64,000 nucleotides of DNA from Leptolyngbya sp. Heron Island J (lineage in GTDB: Bacteria > Cyanobacteriota > Cyanobacteriia > Phormidesmidales > Phormidesmidaceae): positions 1 to 64,000 of the forward strand of contig NZ_AWNH01000117.1 in assembly GCF_000482245.1 (NCBI RefSeq), given 5' to 3'. Below are positions 35,761 through 44,951 of the stretch, one piece after another. Made by a program: the position numbers and the translations under genes. Position 1 is the stretch's first letter; every line of letters begins with the position of its first letter. Under the pieces are notes generated by a model. The model was given only the letters and a program-made list of their open reading frames with translations, did not search any database and was not told the DNA's origin.

Positions 35761-36384
35761 TTAGGGCGCAACTGTGAGCGTCACCTTGTACGTGTAGGTT
35801 CCTGGTGGAAACCCTAGACGCGTATCTTCCGCTGTTACTCTCATATCCACCTGCAATGGAATATCAACTCCTGCCGGAATCGCTAGAGGCGTACTATTGG
35901 ATGTTGTATTACCGACGTTAGAATCAACAAACGCCTCAGCCAAAGACAACACGACACTTGGACCACCCACCTGAGTCGGTTCATTCACGATGAGTTGGGT
36001 ATCTGCATTGCACTTTAGATTAACTTGACCAGGTAAGCCTCCTGAAGCCAGACTACTGAGGACTTCAGCAATGGGAGTGCCAACTGGCACAAGACGCCCA
36101 GGATCTGGCGTATCAAATGTGCACGTCGTCTGTACTACTCCTGTAAAGGGAATATCAACTGAAGGGGAGGCATTCGGAGCTCCAGCACCAAAGGGAATAT
36201 CTGCTGAACTGTTATTAATGCTAGGAGAGCTAACTTGCGCTAGTGCACTTGTAGAGAATAATGCAGATAACATCATTAATGATGATGAGGCACCCACAAG
36301 ACTACTAGTTACGGTCGAAACTGTTAGGCGATATGTTGGACTTTCCATCACACTCTTTAGATTTACTAAACTGTTGCTAGACAT
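35761..36384 (-). CDS. Fimbrial-subunit-like secreted protein B
   Basis: A 207-aa exported protein with a long N-region and hydrophobic signal (VGASSSLMMLSALFSTSALA, cleavage near residue 49). A serine-rich linker leads to SVDIPFTGVVQTTCTFDT, the shared subunit motif, then LKCNADTQLIVNEPT with the second Cys. It ends LGFPPGTYTYKVTLTVAP, similar to the end of subunit A. Pairing of the two cysteines is expected in the periplasm. An ATG at 36348 is an alternative start. The pilin role is inferred from motif and neighbours. Confidence 0.65.
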   Translation of the reverse strand: MSSNSLVNLKSVMESPTYRLTVSTVTSSLVGASSSLMMLSALFSTSALAQVSSPSINNSSADIPFGAGAPNASPSVDIPFTGVVQTTCTFDTPDPGRLVPVGTPIAEVLSSLASGGLPGQVNLKCNADTQLIVNEPTQVGGPSVVLSLAEAFVDSNVGNTTSNSTPLAIPAGVDIPLQVDMRVTAEDTRLGFPPGTYTYKVTLTVAP

Positions 36385-36670
36385 ATTGTTCTACACCTGA
36401 TGGTTGGTCATAGACATAGCCGTAATTCAGCACACCTTCGAAAGGTTGTCGCAGTGAGCTCACTGTGATGTAGCATCATCGTGACTTATATTGAATAGCC
36501 ATATCCATGAAATATCTCAAACAGATAGATGTGATCGCAACCCACCCTAAATTGTTCAGAGTCGGTATTATCAGCATACCGAGAGCTCATGTTCAGATCT
36601 AAAAACATTTTAATGAGCGCAATTCTTCGCTCTACATCAGCTCAATCAATAAAGCTGACTGCTAAACAGC

Positions 36671-37084
36671 TTAATCAGTTAATACAGTAAACATATAGTT
36701 GTAGTTGCCTACAACAAAACTCTCAGGTCGAATCACTCGCATATTAATTTCGACCTGGGTAAATCCAGGCGGTAATGCTAAGCGGTCGCCAGCATCACCC
36801 TGACGACCGCCTGCATTGACTTGTATCTTGTGATGTGTGCCAGATGGATCGGAAGATGGACCAGAAGCAAGGCTTGCTGAGAGTACCTGCAGGTTGACCG
36901 GCTCATCACTCCAAATTTCAAGGACAGCAGGAGCTACTGTCTCTAAAACTTGTTGATCATAAGGATCGATTTCTAAAACGCCACTGTTAATCAGCCGAAT
37001 CGTAGACTCTGCATAGGCTGGAGAGAGTATGCCTAAAAAAGGTGCTAAAAAAACAGCAGCCAAAGGGAACACAATGCGTAACAT
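36671..37084 (-). CDS. Secreted protein of the fimbrial-type locus, no cysteines
   Basis: A 137-aa exported protein (MLRIVFPLAAVFLAPFLGIL, signal cleaved near AYA, residue 25). The mature part is beta-rich and ends FVVGNYNYMFTVLTD, echoing the subunit C-termini, but it lacks both conserved cysteines and the VPFxG motif. It could be a distant subunit or tip/anchor component. AGGA precedes the ATG. It is the most upstream structural gene of the locus. Confidence 0.58.
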   Translation of the reverse strand: MLRIVFPLAAVFLAPFLGILSPAYAESTIRLINSGVLEIDPYDQQVLETVAPAVLEIWSDEPVNLQVLSASLASGPSSDPSGTHHKIQVNAGGRQGDAGDRLALPPGFTQVEINMRVIRPESFVVGNYNYMFTVLTD

Positions 37085-37508
37085 GACAAATCCTCAGGGA
37101 ATATTGGCTGATGGGATTTACTGGTTTGGTGCTCTGTCTAGAAAATTGAACAATCTGGCAATCTATACTGACCTTTAAAGGCATGTATAGACTGGAAGCA
37201 ATCAAACTAACAGACAGACAGGTTTCTAGCCGTTATCTAACTTGTTACTGTAAAGAACTAATGGTAATCCGTAGTACTACATGCTCGCTGTTCATTCATA
37301 CGTGATTGAAATCACACATCAGGAATTACGGAGATTGATTGTAATATTTGGCAACTATACCGCAGTCAGACCTAAGTATAATCCCTGTGACCTCAGTGCA
37401 ATTTCTATTGTGATCTCTGTATTTATAGGCTTTACGGATAGTTTCCTAAAAAATTGAGCGAATTTACTTGTAGTACATTAAGGATATCCAATCATCTCTG
37501 GATAAACA
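37085..37508. other. Intergenic region upstream of the fimbrial-type locus
   Basis: 424 bp, AT-rich, upstream of the first structural gene on the minus strand, so it probably carries the locus promoter. No firm operator or hairpin was recognised. Confidence 0.4.
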
Positions 37509-37733
37509 CTAACCAAAAGTCTGATATGGTGCGTCAACATTAAGATGATCACGACATAGGGGTGAGGAAAATGAAGCGATGAGCACTCCTAGGACTTGTC
37601 CTTCTTCCAGAATCCAGCGGGCGATTGGTTGAGGTGGGTAAGGCTGCGACAACTGACACATGGAAGACAGCACCTCAAGCAGATCGGGTGGGTGGCTGTT
37701 TACAGGCTGCATAACTGGGGCAGGGGAGAGCAT
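37509..37733 (-). CDS. Possible small protein, 74 aa
   Basis: A 74-codon frame starting MLSPAPVMQPVNSHPPDLLE, with DLLEVLSSMCQLSQ and ARWILEEGQVLGVLIASF. It is on the same strand as, and downstream of, the LuxR gene. No clear ribosome site is visible and no family is recognised; it may be spurious. Confidence 0.3.
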   Translation of the reverse strand: MLSPAPVMQPVNSHPPDLLEVLSSMCQLSQPYPPQPIARWILEEGQVLGVLIASFSSPLCRDHLNVDAPYQTFG

Positions 37734-37873
37734 AAATGAGGTGTGACGCCGTTGCTGTTCTAAGTTAAGAATACATTTTTACCTTAACCTGTTACAGAAT
37801 CAGGCTAGTGATCCTGGCTATACAATCATGTGTTTTATATCACTCAAGCCATGGCGTGGTTACTGAGTTCAAA

Positions 37874-37915
37874 CAGCAGAATGGATGGATTGCAATCACT
37901 CCATCCATTCTGCTG
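37874..37915 (-). terminator. Perfect 16-bp stem hairpin after the LuxR gene
   Basis: CAGCAGAATGGATGGA and its exact complement with a 10-nt loop, 33 bp past the LuxR stop codon. The U-tract is short (TTT), so it is probably a terminator with weak tail. Confidence 0.75.
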
Positions 37916-37948
37916 CATTCATCTTAGAGGTGTATTCCGACACCATGT

Positions 37949-38629
37949 TTAAACTAAATGCCGACAACGGCATTCGATATTGCACTTACGAAAAATATTT
38001 TTCATATGTTTTTTGACCGTATTGAGTGCAATGATCAGCTCATCGCTCACCTCACGGTAGGAAAGCCCCTGCAGATAGAGTGTCCAGACTTCAGTCTCTC
38101 GCTCAGTCAAATCGTATCGATAGGCATCAGCTGTTGCTCGATGCTGAGCAATTTGAGTGAGATCTTCAATCGTGACCAACATACATTTTGTTGGCTGGTC
38201 TGTTAAATCAATCCACTCTACATTGAGATAGAAACGAATGCCTCCGGGTAGAAACGCTGTATCATAAAGCTGCAATGTGTAGTCGGGAAATTCATCACAG
38301 CTCTCACTTAGATACTGGCAAAGCGTCGTTATCTGCTCAGGTATGGTGGTTGCAACAGACTGGCGATCAATCACTCCAAATGCTTGACTCTTCGCACCTT
38401 TATGCAAAAGTGTACAAAATTCATCCGCTTTGGTCGTACTACGTAATAGATGCCCCGCTGCGTCAAACAAGATAAAACCTCGAAACGGAAAGAATTGTCC
38501 TAGCAGTATTTCAAAAATCAGATCTAAGTCGTGAGTACTGGCTTTTGCTGATTTTGAGCTTTGAGTGGATGGGTTCTGGCAGACCTCATCCATGGGGATT
38601 GACAGGTTGCTTAAGGTACTGAGCGCCAT
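37949..38629 (-). CDS. LuxR-family transcriptional regulator
   Basis: A 226-aa regulator. The C-terminal LuxR helix-turn-helix is clear: YDLTERETEVWTLYLQGLSY then REVSDELIIALNTVKKHMKN (residues 168-210). The N-terminal 150 residues look PAS-like (FFPFRGFILFDAAGHLL, IRFYLNVEWIDL, KCMLVTIEDLTQIAQHRATA), suggesting ligand or redox sensing. It lies upstream of the fimbrial-type locus on the same strand, a plausible activator, and is divergent from the 349-aa gene. Targets are not proven. Confidence 0.85.
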   Translation of the reverse strand: MALSTLSNLSIPMDEVCQNPSTQSSKSAKASTHDLDLIFEILLGQFFPFRGFILFDAAGHLLRSTTKADEFCTLLHKGAKSQAFGVIDRQSVATTIPEQITTLCQYLSESCDEFPDYTLQLYDTAFLPGGIRFYLNVEWIDLTDQPTKCMLVTIEDLTQIAQHRATADAYRYDLTERETEVWTLYLQGLSYREVSDELIIALNTVKKHMKNIFRKCNIECRCRHLV

Positions 38630-38932
38630 GGTTCTGTTTGAAGATGGGGGAACAAGTGATGAGTGGTCACTAATACCTCAATATTTAGAGGGCGGACTTC
38701 GGTATTGTTGAGTTCAACTCATCACACTCCTAACCTACGCAATCTGGCTGAACAGTGACGACGAGGAAGCTGTAGCGATCGCAAACTCACAGCAGCCAGG
38801 ATTAAAGCCATGATGGGTGTTCAAGCGAATAGTGGCACCCCATAGGAGCATGAGCTAGCATCAAGCAGGGTGAAGTAGGGGTGAAGCAAATTCTGAGTCC
38901 CCTTTTTCATGGCATAAAGGAGCATCGTCACT
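38630..38932. other. Divergent promoter region
   Basis: 303 bp between the LuxR gene and the 349-aa gene. It contains one HIP1 octamer near 38776. No clear operator palindrome was recognised. Confidence 0.4.
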
Positions 38933-39982
38933 ATGAATCAAGGACCAAAACCAAATGATGTAGAAGAGTGGTTTCCGCTAGCCATACAAAACCAATACAT
39001 CGAACATATTGTTCATCAGCCAGGTTTAAGGATAACTCGAAGACAGGCTACCTACTTCGTCCGCCTCTGGGGCTACGGCTATCTGATACAACGGGGCATA
39101 AACCATGCTCCGATTACTCACCTCAATCGCCAAATTGATAGCTTCTACTGCTCCCACAGCGATGCAGCTGACTTATTTTATACCCAAACCCAAGGAACCC
39201 CCAGGGCAGCTGGACAAATGTTGGATAAGCTCGCTTCTAAAACGCTACTGAGACGGGGTGAAGCTGATGGTGTAGCTACGCGGGTTAGCTTGAACATTCC
39301 CCAAAATTTTGAGCTGCCTGAGGAGGAGAAGGATGACTCTTTTTATCCCGACAATTTTGATCCTCGCAACGATGCTACACTTGTTGCCAACATCTTGGAA
39401 AAACTCTATAGCTATGACCCAGAGCGCCCTGAATCAATGTTGCACAACATCAAACGGGGCATCCGCCAGTGGGCTCGACAATATCCTGATGGCCTCAGAG
39501 TATTAAGACGCATGTCCACCAAAGAACCGGTCGGATTCGCTGCCTTTTTACCCGCTCATCCTGATTCAGAAGAGAAATTTGATCTCTCTCCAAGTCGAAG
39601 TTTGCACTTAAGTCGGCTAGATGTAAGAGAAGAAGATCCGATAAAAGTCGCTACTAAAGGAGACCCTGACTGTTACACAGTATTTGTTCGTAGTTGGCAA
39701 ATTGAACTGAATGTTTGGACCTATGAGACTGCCTGTGAATTTATAGAAGATTCTCGGATCACATTGAAAAAAATTCGAGACGATTTCCCTAATCTGAGTG
39801 ATATCTATACGATTGCAATTCATCCTCTCTCAGAAGACTTTGCTCTCACCCTTGGCTTTCGCATGACCAAAGCCGATCCTGATTCTTCATTGCGCTGGCT
39901 TTATATGCCTTTGGATCGATTTCTCGACCTAGATTACGAAGATGTATTACTCAATTTTGATTACAGTCATCGTTATAGCTAA
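38933..39982 (+). CDS. Conserved hypothetical protein, 349 aa
   Basis: A soluble protein with no signal peptide. Residues 25-120 look like a winged-helix-type region (RITRRQATYFVRLWGYGYLI, AAGQMLDKLASKTLLRRGEA). Residues 160-345 have a GNAT-like alternation (RRMSTKEPVGFAAFLPAHPD, CYTVFVRSWQIELNV, SEDFALTLGFRMTKADPDSS), ending in WLYMPLDRFLDLDYEDVLLN. I do not recognise a named family. GGAG lies about twelve bases before the ATG. Divergent placement from LuxR hints at shared control. Confidence 0.65.
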   Translation: MNQGPKPNDVEEWFPLAIQNQYIEHIVHQPGLRITRRQATYFVRLWGYGYLIQRGINHAPITHLNRQIDSFYCSHSDAADLFYTQTQGTPRAAGQMLDKLASKTLLRRGEADGVATRVSLNIPQNFELPEEEKDDSFYPDNFDPRNDATLVANILEKLYSYDPERPESMLHNIKRGIRQWARQYPDGLRVLRRMSTKEPVGFAAFLPAHPDSEEKFDLSPSRSLHLSRLDVREEDPIKVATKGDPDCYTVFVRSWQIELNVWTYETACEFIEDSRITLKKIRDDFPNLSDIYTIAIHPLSEDFALTLGFRMTKADPDSSLRWLYMPLDRFLDLDYEDVLLNFDYSHRYS

Positions 39983-40076
39983 GGGCACTACCACACCCAA
40001 GTTTTGTGTGGTTAACCACACACCACAACGCAGCATGGCCCCTTTAAAATCAAGCTGGTTATATATTTAAGCATTT

Positions 40077-40304
40077 ATGAATCGACCTAAACCGCCCTCT
40101 TCTCGGCCATTGCTGAATCAAAGAGCCAAGTCACAACCACCTAATGACAAGCTGAGGTCTTTCCGTCCATTGCCTTATCACATTGCCCTTAGCCAGGCTG
40201 CCCGGTTAGAAGCTTGGACGCAAGAAGTAGACGGGATCAGCTGGCTAGCCGAAGCAGTCGACAGTAGTGATTTTGATCCAAGATTGATGGACGATAGGGA
40301 CTAG
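40077..40304 (+). CDS. Small hypothetical protein, 75 aa
   Basis: A 75-aa basic then acidic protein, MNRPKPPSSRPLLNQRAKSQ, ending WLAEAVDSSDFDPRLMDDRD. The N-terminal 35 residues are disordered and proline-rich. Same strand and 94 bp after the 349-aa gene. No ribosome site or family recognised. Confidence 0.42.
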   Translation: MNRPKPPSSRPLLNQRAKSQPPNDKLRSFRPLPYHIALSQAARLEAWTQEVDGISWLAEAVDSSDFDPRLMDDRD

Positions 40305-40405
40305 TATCCGATGGCAGAAATTTAGCAGATATTTCATCCACCCATCCACATTTGATGGTGGGCAAACTTACGCCATAGAGTACTAGAGAGTTATTATCTG
40401 GTTGC

Positions 40406-40945
40406 TTAATCGATTAAATCACTGGGGCTACCAGGATAGAAGCTATTCGATAAAGCCTGCGATGAGGTGTAGGGAGCAATTTCTGGAAATTTTCCCTTAG
40501 CAAGATTAGTTTCTTTAACAGCAAGCTGTACACCTTTTGCATAGGCTTTTTGAAAAGCTGCCGCAATGTAGGGCTGCAAACTTGGATTGTCATCTAACAA
40601 ATCGGCGATATCTAAGCGTTGAATTCGAATAGTTGCCAGCCAGCTACGACTTCGCTTCTCAGGCTGATATTGCCATTTGAGCAGGTGCGCCAGCAGGATC
40701 GCCAGACGATTGCGCAGTTCCTGACGTTGCTGCCGCCCCAATGATTCAATCTCCTCGATCACATTAGCAACATCAACCCGGTGCCATTGCCCTTGTCGCA
40801 TTAGCTGGGCTTGGTATTGAGTCCAGGCATAAAAATCAGTCTCATAAAGAGACTCAGTCAGCTTTGAAGGTAGTGGGGACAAGGGCACACCTCGATTTTT
40901 ATCAGGCAGCAGAGCTAGTTTAATTCTAGCCCTGCTGCCCAGCAT
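40406..40945 (-). CDS. DUF29 family protein
   Basis: A 179-aa helical protein. The DUF29 hallmarks are YETDFYAWTQYQAQLMRQGQ, DVANVIEEIESLGRQQRQEL, LLAHLLKWQYQPEKRSRSW and a C-terminal FPEIAPYTSSQALSNSFYPG. The family is expanded in cyanobacteria, often near mobile or toxin-antitoxin genes, but its function is unknown. It follows acs by 17 bp on the same strand and is probably co-transcribed. Confidence 0.88.
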   Translation of the reverse strand: MLGSRARIKLALLPDKNRGVPLSPLPSKLTESLYETDFYAWTQYQAQLMRQGQWHRVDVANVIEEIESLGRQQRQELRNRLAILLAHLLKWQYQPEKRSRSWLATIRIQRLDIADLLDDNPSLQPYIAAAFQKAYAKGVQLAVKETNLAKGKFPEIAPYTSSQALSNSFYPGSPSDLID

Positions 40946-40962
40946 TCGTTCAAATGTGTGCT

Positions 40963-42948
40963 TTATGCTTCAGAACGTAGCTTTTCTAGGACGCTTTGGT
41001 CTTCCATAGTGGTAGCGTCACCGACGAGTTCTTCACCGCTAGCCAGGTTACGAAGAAAACGGCGGATGATCTTACCGGAGCGGGTTTTGGGTAGACCATC
41101 GGCAAATCGGATTGCACCAGGTCGTGCGATCGCACCAATCTCTTTAACCACATGCTGCTTTAGCTCAGCCTCAAGGTCATCGCTGGCGGTGTAAGTACCT
41201 TCCAAAATCACAAAGGCAAAGACATCTTCACCTTTGATCTCATCCTTACGACCGACAACTGCCGCTTCGGCCACAGCTGGGTGCGACACCAGCGCCGACT
41301 CAATTTCCATAGTGCCTAAGCGGTGCCCCGACACATTCAGCACATCGTCGGTACGGCCCATAATCCAGAAGTAGCCATCTTCGTCCTTGCGGGCACCGTC
41401 TCCAGCAAAGTAAACATACTTACCATCCTTAGGGGGAATGTGCTCCCAGTAAGTGCGACGGAAACGAGCATCATCACCGTAAACAGTACGCATCATGCTG
41501 GGCCAGGGATGCCTGACCACCAGATAACCACCTTGGTTAGCACCGACTGAGTTACCGTCAGCATCGACAATATCGGCCAGGATGCCGGGGAATGGTTTAG
41601 TGGCTGAACCGGGTTTGGTTGCGATCGCACCCGGCAGTGGCGTAATCATAAAACCGCCGGTCTCCGTCTGCCACCAAGTATCAATAATCGGGCACTTTTC
41701 GCCACCAATCACCTTGTGATACCAGATCCATGCCTCAGGGTTAATGGGCTCACCGACGGTCCCAAGAATCCTCAAAGAAGACAGATCGCGAGCATTGGGA
41801 TGCTGATCCCCCATTTTGAGAAAGGCACGAATGGCCGTAGGAGCGGTGTAGAAAATGGTGACCTTGTACTTCTGCACTACATCCCAGAAACAACCAGGAT
41901 TAGAAGCACGGGGTGCGCCCTCATACATCACACTAGTGGCACCGTTAGACAGGGGACCATACACAATGTAACTATGCCCCGTAATCCAGCCCACGTCTGC
42001 CGTACACCAGTAAATATCGTCTTCTTTAATGTCGAAGGCCCACTTAAAAGTCATGTGGGTGTAGAGGTTATAGCCCCCGGTGGTATGGACCACGCCTTTG
42101 GGCTTACCAGTAGTGCCGCTGGTGTAGAGAATAAACAGCAGGTCTTCACTGTCCATAGGTTCAGCTGCACACTCAGTGGAAGCACCGGGCTTGACATCAT
42201 GCCACCAGACATCGCGACCATCGGTCCACTCCACATCCTGCTTGGTGCGCTGCACCACTAGCACATTAGTTACAGTGGGTACCGCATTATCCGCCAGGGC
42301 CGCATCCACAGCAGACTTGAGGGGCATGGCCTTATCTTTGCGGAAGCCACCGTCAGCGGTGATCACTACCTTGGCCTCGGCATCATTGAGGCGATCGCGC
42401 AGAGCTTCGGAACTAAAACCACCAAAGACAACGGTGTGAGCCGCACCGATACGGGCACAAGCCAGCATTGCGATCGCAGCCTCTGGAATCATCGGCATAT
42501 AGATACCGACGCGGTCACCCTTCGCCACGCCCATGTCCTTGAGCACATTAGCCATCTGGCATACTTCACCATGCAACTCAGCATAGGTGAGGGTGCGGGC
42601 ATCCCCCGGTTCGCCTTCCCAAACCAGCGCCGGCTTATCTCGACGGTGGGTATCCAGGTGACGATCAAGGCAGTTGTAGGAAATATTGAGCTGGCCACCG
42701 ACAAACCATTTAGCAAAAGGAGGCTGCCAATCAAGAACGGTATCCCATTTTTTGAACCAGTGGAGTTCCTGCTCAGCTAGCTCAGCCCAAAATGCAGCTG
42801 GATCAGCCGCTGCCTTATCGTAGAGAGCCTGATATTGATCAGCGCCAGAGATAATGGCACTGTTAGCGAAATCAGCAGGAGGCTCAAACAATCGCTGCTC
42901 GTGCAGAATCGATTCGATAGCAGGCTGTGAGTTAGTGGATTGTGCCAT
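40963..42948 (-). CDS. acs: Acetyl-CoA synthetase
   Basis: A 661-aa AMP-forming ligase that activates acetate to acetyl-CoA. Motifs: the P-loop-like [28 protein letters not shown] for the adenylate/acetate pocket, [20 protein letters not shown], and the C-terminal [14 protein letters not shown] whose lysine is the known acetylation site. Full length for the family. HIP1 sites occur within the gene. It is followed by the DUF29 gene. Confidence 0.96.
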   Translation of the reverse strand: MAQSTNSQPAIESILHEQRLFEPPADFANSAIISGADQYQALYDKAAADPAAFWAELAEQELHWFKKWDTVLDWQPPFAKWFVGGQLNISYNCLDRHLDTHRRDKPALVWEGEPGDARTLTYAELHGEVCQMANVLKDMGVAKGDRVGIYMPMIPEAAIAMLACARIGAAHTVVFGGFSSEALRDRLNDAEAKVVITADGGFRKDKAMPLKSAVDAALADNAVPTVTNVLVVQRTKQDVEWTDGRDVWWHDVKPGASTECAAEPMDSEDLLFILYTSGTTGKPKGVVHTTGGYNLYTHMTFKWAFDIKEDDIYWCTADVGWITGHSYIVYGPLSNGATSVMYEGAPRASNPGCFWDVVQKYKVTIFYTAPTAIRAFLKMGDQHPNARDLSSLRILGTVGEPINPEAWIWYHKVIGGEKCPIIDTWWQTETGGFMITPLPGAIATKPGSATKPFPGILADIVDADGNSVGANQGGYLVVRHPWPSMMRTVYGDDARFRRTYWEHIPPKDGKYVYFAGDGARKDEDGYFWIMGRTDDVLNVSGHRLGTMEIESALVSHPAVAEAAVVGRKDEIKGEDVFAFVILEGTYTASDDLEAELKQHVVKEIGAIARPGAIRFADGLPKTRSGKIIRRFLRNLASGEELVGDATTMEDQSVLEKLRSEA

Positions 42949-43388
42949 AGTGTCGTCTTACTAGCGTTTCTAGATGCGGTCCATTGAAGGCTATAGGTTG
43001 CAAACGCAGCCAGGCCGAAACCGCCCATGTTTCTCAATATTTTTCGACGTAATGGGATCCAGAATTCATTTTGGTTGAAAAACGTAAATTAAAAGTAAGA
43101 GGCGAAGAAAAAGTTCCTGCCAAAGAATAATAACGATTTGACATTTTGTTATGTTCTGCCCTTAGGGCGCTGAACTATGTACATCCAAAACTGTTATTGC
43201 GGTTATTGGCTTTAACAACAAATTTGTTGTCTATTAAAGACTATCAAGATTCGCCTCTAATCATCTAAAAGACCACCGGATTTCGGTAGATTAGTTAAGG
43301 CATTTAAGATGCAAAAGTTACCTACCCCATATTCAGCTTATCTGCAGTTTCCAGACAACAACGCTCTCTAGTCTTAGGTATCAGCGCT
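42949..43388. other. Divergent intergenic region
   Basis: 440 bp between acs and the pentapeptide gene. TTGACA at about 43138 is a possible -35 element for a plus-strand promoter, without a convincing -10. A short frame from 43037 on the minus strand is not called. No hairpin of note. Confidence 0.4.
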
Positions 43389-43763
43389 ATGTCTCAAGTT
43401 ACTAACCTGCTCCAAAACTACGATCTTGGCCAAAGAGATTTTTCTGGCTTATCTTTAGCAAATGCCAGCCTTAGCCATGCAGATCTCAAAGGGTCAGACC
43501 TTAGCTATAGCGATTTGAGTAACGTCGATCTAAGCAAGGCAAACTTGCGTGGCGTTGATCTGAGTTATGCCAAACTCAGCCAGGTCGACTTACACCATGC
43601 AGATTTACGTGGAGCGATGCTAATTGGTACTGATCTACGAGAGACCAGTTTAAACGATGCCAACCTGCAAGATGCCGACTATATCCCCGGAACAACACGA
43701 TTCCCTAACGAATTTGATCCAAGTCAGGCAAACATGTGCCCTGTTGAAATTGAAGCGAAATAA
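43389..43763 (+). CDS. Pentapeptide repeat protein, 124 aa
   Basis: Residues 17-100 are tandem A(D/N)LxY/S pentapeptides (FSGLSLANASLSHADLKGSD, DLSKANLRGVDLSYAKL), predicted to form a right-handed quadrilateral beta-helix. The tail (PGTTRFPNEFDPSQANM) is non-repetitive. No signal peptide. It precedes the cupin gene by 21 bp and the two may form a transcription unit. Function unknown. Confidence 0.87.
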   Translation: MSQVTNLLQNYDLGQRDFSGLSLANASLSHADLKGSDLSYSDLSNVDLSKANLRGVDLSYAKLSQVDLHHADLRGAMLIGTDLRETSLNDANLQDADYIPGTTRFPNEFDPSQANMCPVEIEAK

Positions 43764-43784
43764 CCGCCCTCTTTTTATATCGTC

Positions 43785-44120
43785 ATGGTTGCCACTTTAG
43801 CATCACCTCCAACAACCTCTATCCACTTGCCAGACCTGATCCAATATCCTGCATCAGGTGTCTATAGTCGTATTCTTGCAAGAGATGCTGTTTGTCGAAG
43901 TAGCTTATTCTGTCTCACCGCAGGCACGGAAATTGATAAACATACAGCTCCACATAACGCCACTATTCACATTGTTGAAGGAGCTGGAAAACTGACTTTT
44001 CAAAATGAGGCACGTTTTTTAGAAGCAGGACGATTTATTACCGTACCGGCCCAGATTCCCTATGCGATCAAGGCTTTGTCAAACATGACTTTTGTCCTAA
44101 CTCATTCTGTCAACATTTAA
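43785..44120 (+). CDS. Cupin-domain protein, 111 aa
   Basis: A single cupin barrel. Motif 1 resembles AGTEIDKHTAPHNATIHIVE, with histidines that could bind a metal, followed by GAGKLTFQNEARFLEAGRFI and VPAQIPYAIKALSNMTFVLT. Small stand-alone cupins often sense or bind small molecules or act as isomerases; no ligand can be inferred. Probably co-transcribed with the pentapeptide gene. Confidence 0.8.
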   Translation: MVATLASPPTTSIHLPDLIQYPASGVYSRILARDAVCRSSLFCLTAGTEIDKHTAPHNATIHIVEGAGKLTFQNEARFLEAGRFITVPAQIPYAIKALSNMTFVLTHSVNI

Positions 44121-44200
44121 CAGCCAGCAGTTAATTAGCGCCCTTACAGGCTAGCCAGACCTGAAGCTCACCCATTTAACCCAGTCACAGTCCAAGCCGT

Positions 44201-44229
44201 AGCCGTAGGTGCAGTGATCACCTACGGCT
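44201..44229 (+). terminator. Hairpin downstream of the cupin gene
   Basis: Perfect 11-bp arms AGCCGTAGGTG / CACCTACGGCT, 7-nt loop, 80 bp after the cupin stop. Short T-run follows. Confidence 0.55.
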
Positions 44230-44297
44230 TTAAGCTAGAAGCAGTCAAAAAACCTCAATCCAGAATAGTCATCACCGGCATCATGCAACTGCTGCAG

Positions 44298-44316
44298 AAA
44301 GGTACCCCTATGGGTA
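44298..44316. repeat. 19-bp dispersed repeat, copy 1
   Basis: The sequence AAAGGTACCCCTATGGGTA occurs identically at 46556-46574. It contains a TACCC/GGGTA inverted pair with a 4-nt centre. Confidence 0.6.
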
Positions 44317-44576
44317 ACTCGGGCATAGGCATTGAGGAATACAATGCTTTTATAAGCTGTACAGCCTTGATGATGAAGTTTCCGTATTTTGGCTTAAGGA
44401 TCTAGACCAATTGAACAACTGTCTGCTAAAAATCCGGAGTTTTTACACAGATACTACATTAGGCATAATAAAAGCGAACAGCCATAATCCAATGATATGC
44501 GCCAGCTTAGGAAGTCATCCTCCCAGTAATTAAGCTGATCAATCAGATCTACCAATATTTTGCAGGAGATAATGCA

Positions 44577-44738
44577 ATGTCCCCCGTCTTCTTTATTTCA
44601 TTGCCGTTTGTATTACTCTTTCTCATGTCTCACGGTGCTGGCGCACATCAACCCACCCAAGCAAAAAAGCCTCAGGCATCCGAATATGAAGATGGTGATA
44701 TCATCATTATTCGAAAACAGTCCAAAAAGAAGTCTTAA
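44577..44738 (+). CDS. Small secreted or membrane-anchored protein, 53 aa
   Basis: MSPVFFISLPFVLLFLMSHG is a hydrophobic leader, followed by AGAHQPTQAKKPQASEYEDG and DIIIIRKQSKKKS, a charged tail. GGAG lies eight bases before the ATG at 44577, better spaced than the alternative ATG at 44573 in another frame. A 10-bp terminator hairpin follows at 44818. No family recognised. Confidence 0.6.
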   Translation: MSPVFFISLPFVLLFLMSHGAGAHQPTQAKKPQASEYEDGDIIIIRKQSKKKS

Positions 44739-44817
44739 AAGGGTTACCTTTCACAATAGAGAATAGCAGCGAAGAAAAGTGTTAAACACTTTCTCAGCCA
44801 CAACTCTCCTTTAAGAA

Positions 44818-44843
44818 ATCCCCTGGCTTAACTGCCAGGGGAT
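44818..44843 (+). terminator. Terminator after the 53-aa gene
   Basis: Arms ATCCCCTGGC / GCCAGGGGAT with a 6-nt loop, 80 bp downstream of the stop. Confidence 0.7.
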
Positions 44844-44951
44844 ATTATCTGTGCTGTATCGAACGCTGAAGACTCTTTAAATAGTGTAACGAGATCTTTG
44901 ATAGGTCAGTTGAATGCCTAGGTTGGGTGCTTGTGCATGGCCTTGCTGTAG

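Larger units (their letters stand above)
44121..44576. other. Intergenic region with hairpin and repeat copy
   Basis: 456 bp. Contains a hairpin at 44201-44229 (11-bp stem AGCCGTAGGTG, 7-nt loop), which may end the cupin transcript, and one copy of a 19-bp repeat at 44298-44316. No gene was recognised. Confidence 0.5.

Noticed and set aside
41716-42261. 181-codon plus-strand frame
   Set aside because: Lies wholly antisense to acs, which has full-length family motifs.
44214-44405. 63-codon plus-strand frame
   Set aside because: Starts inside a hairpin and runs through a dispersed repeat; no ribosome site.
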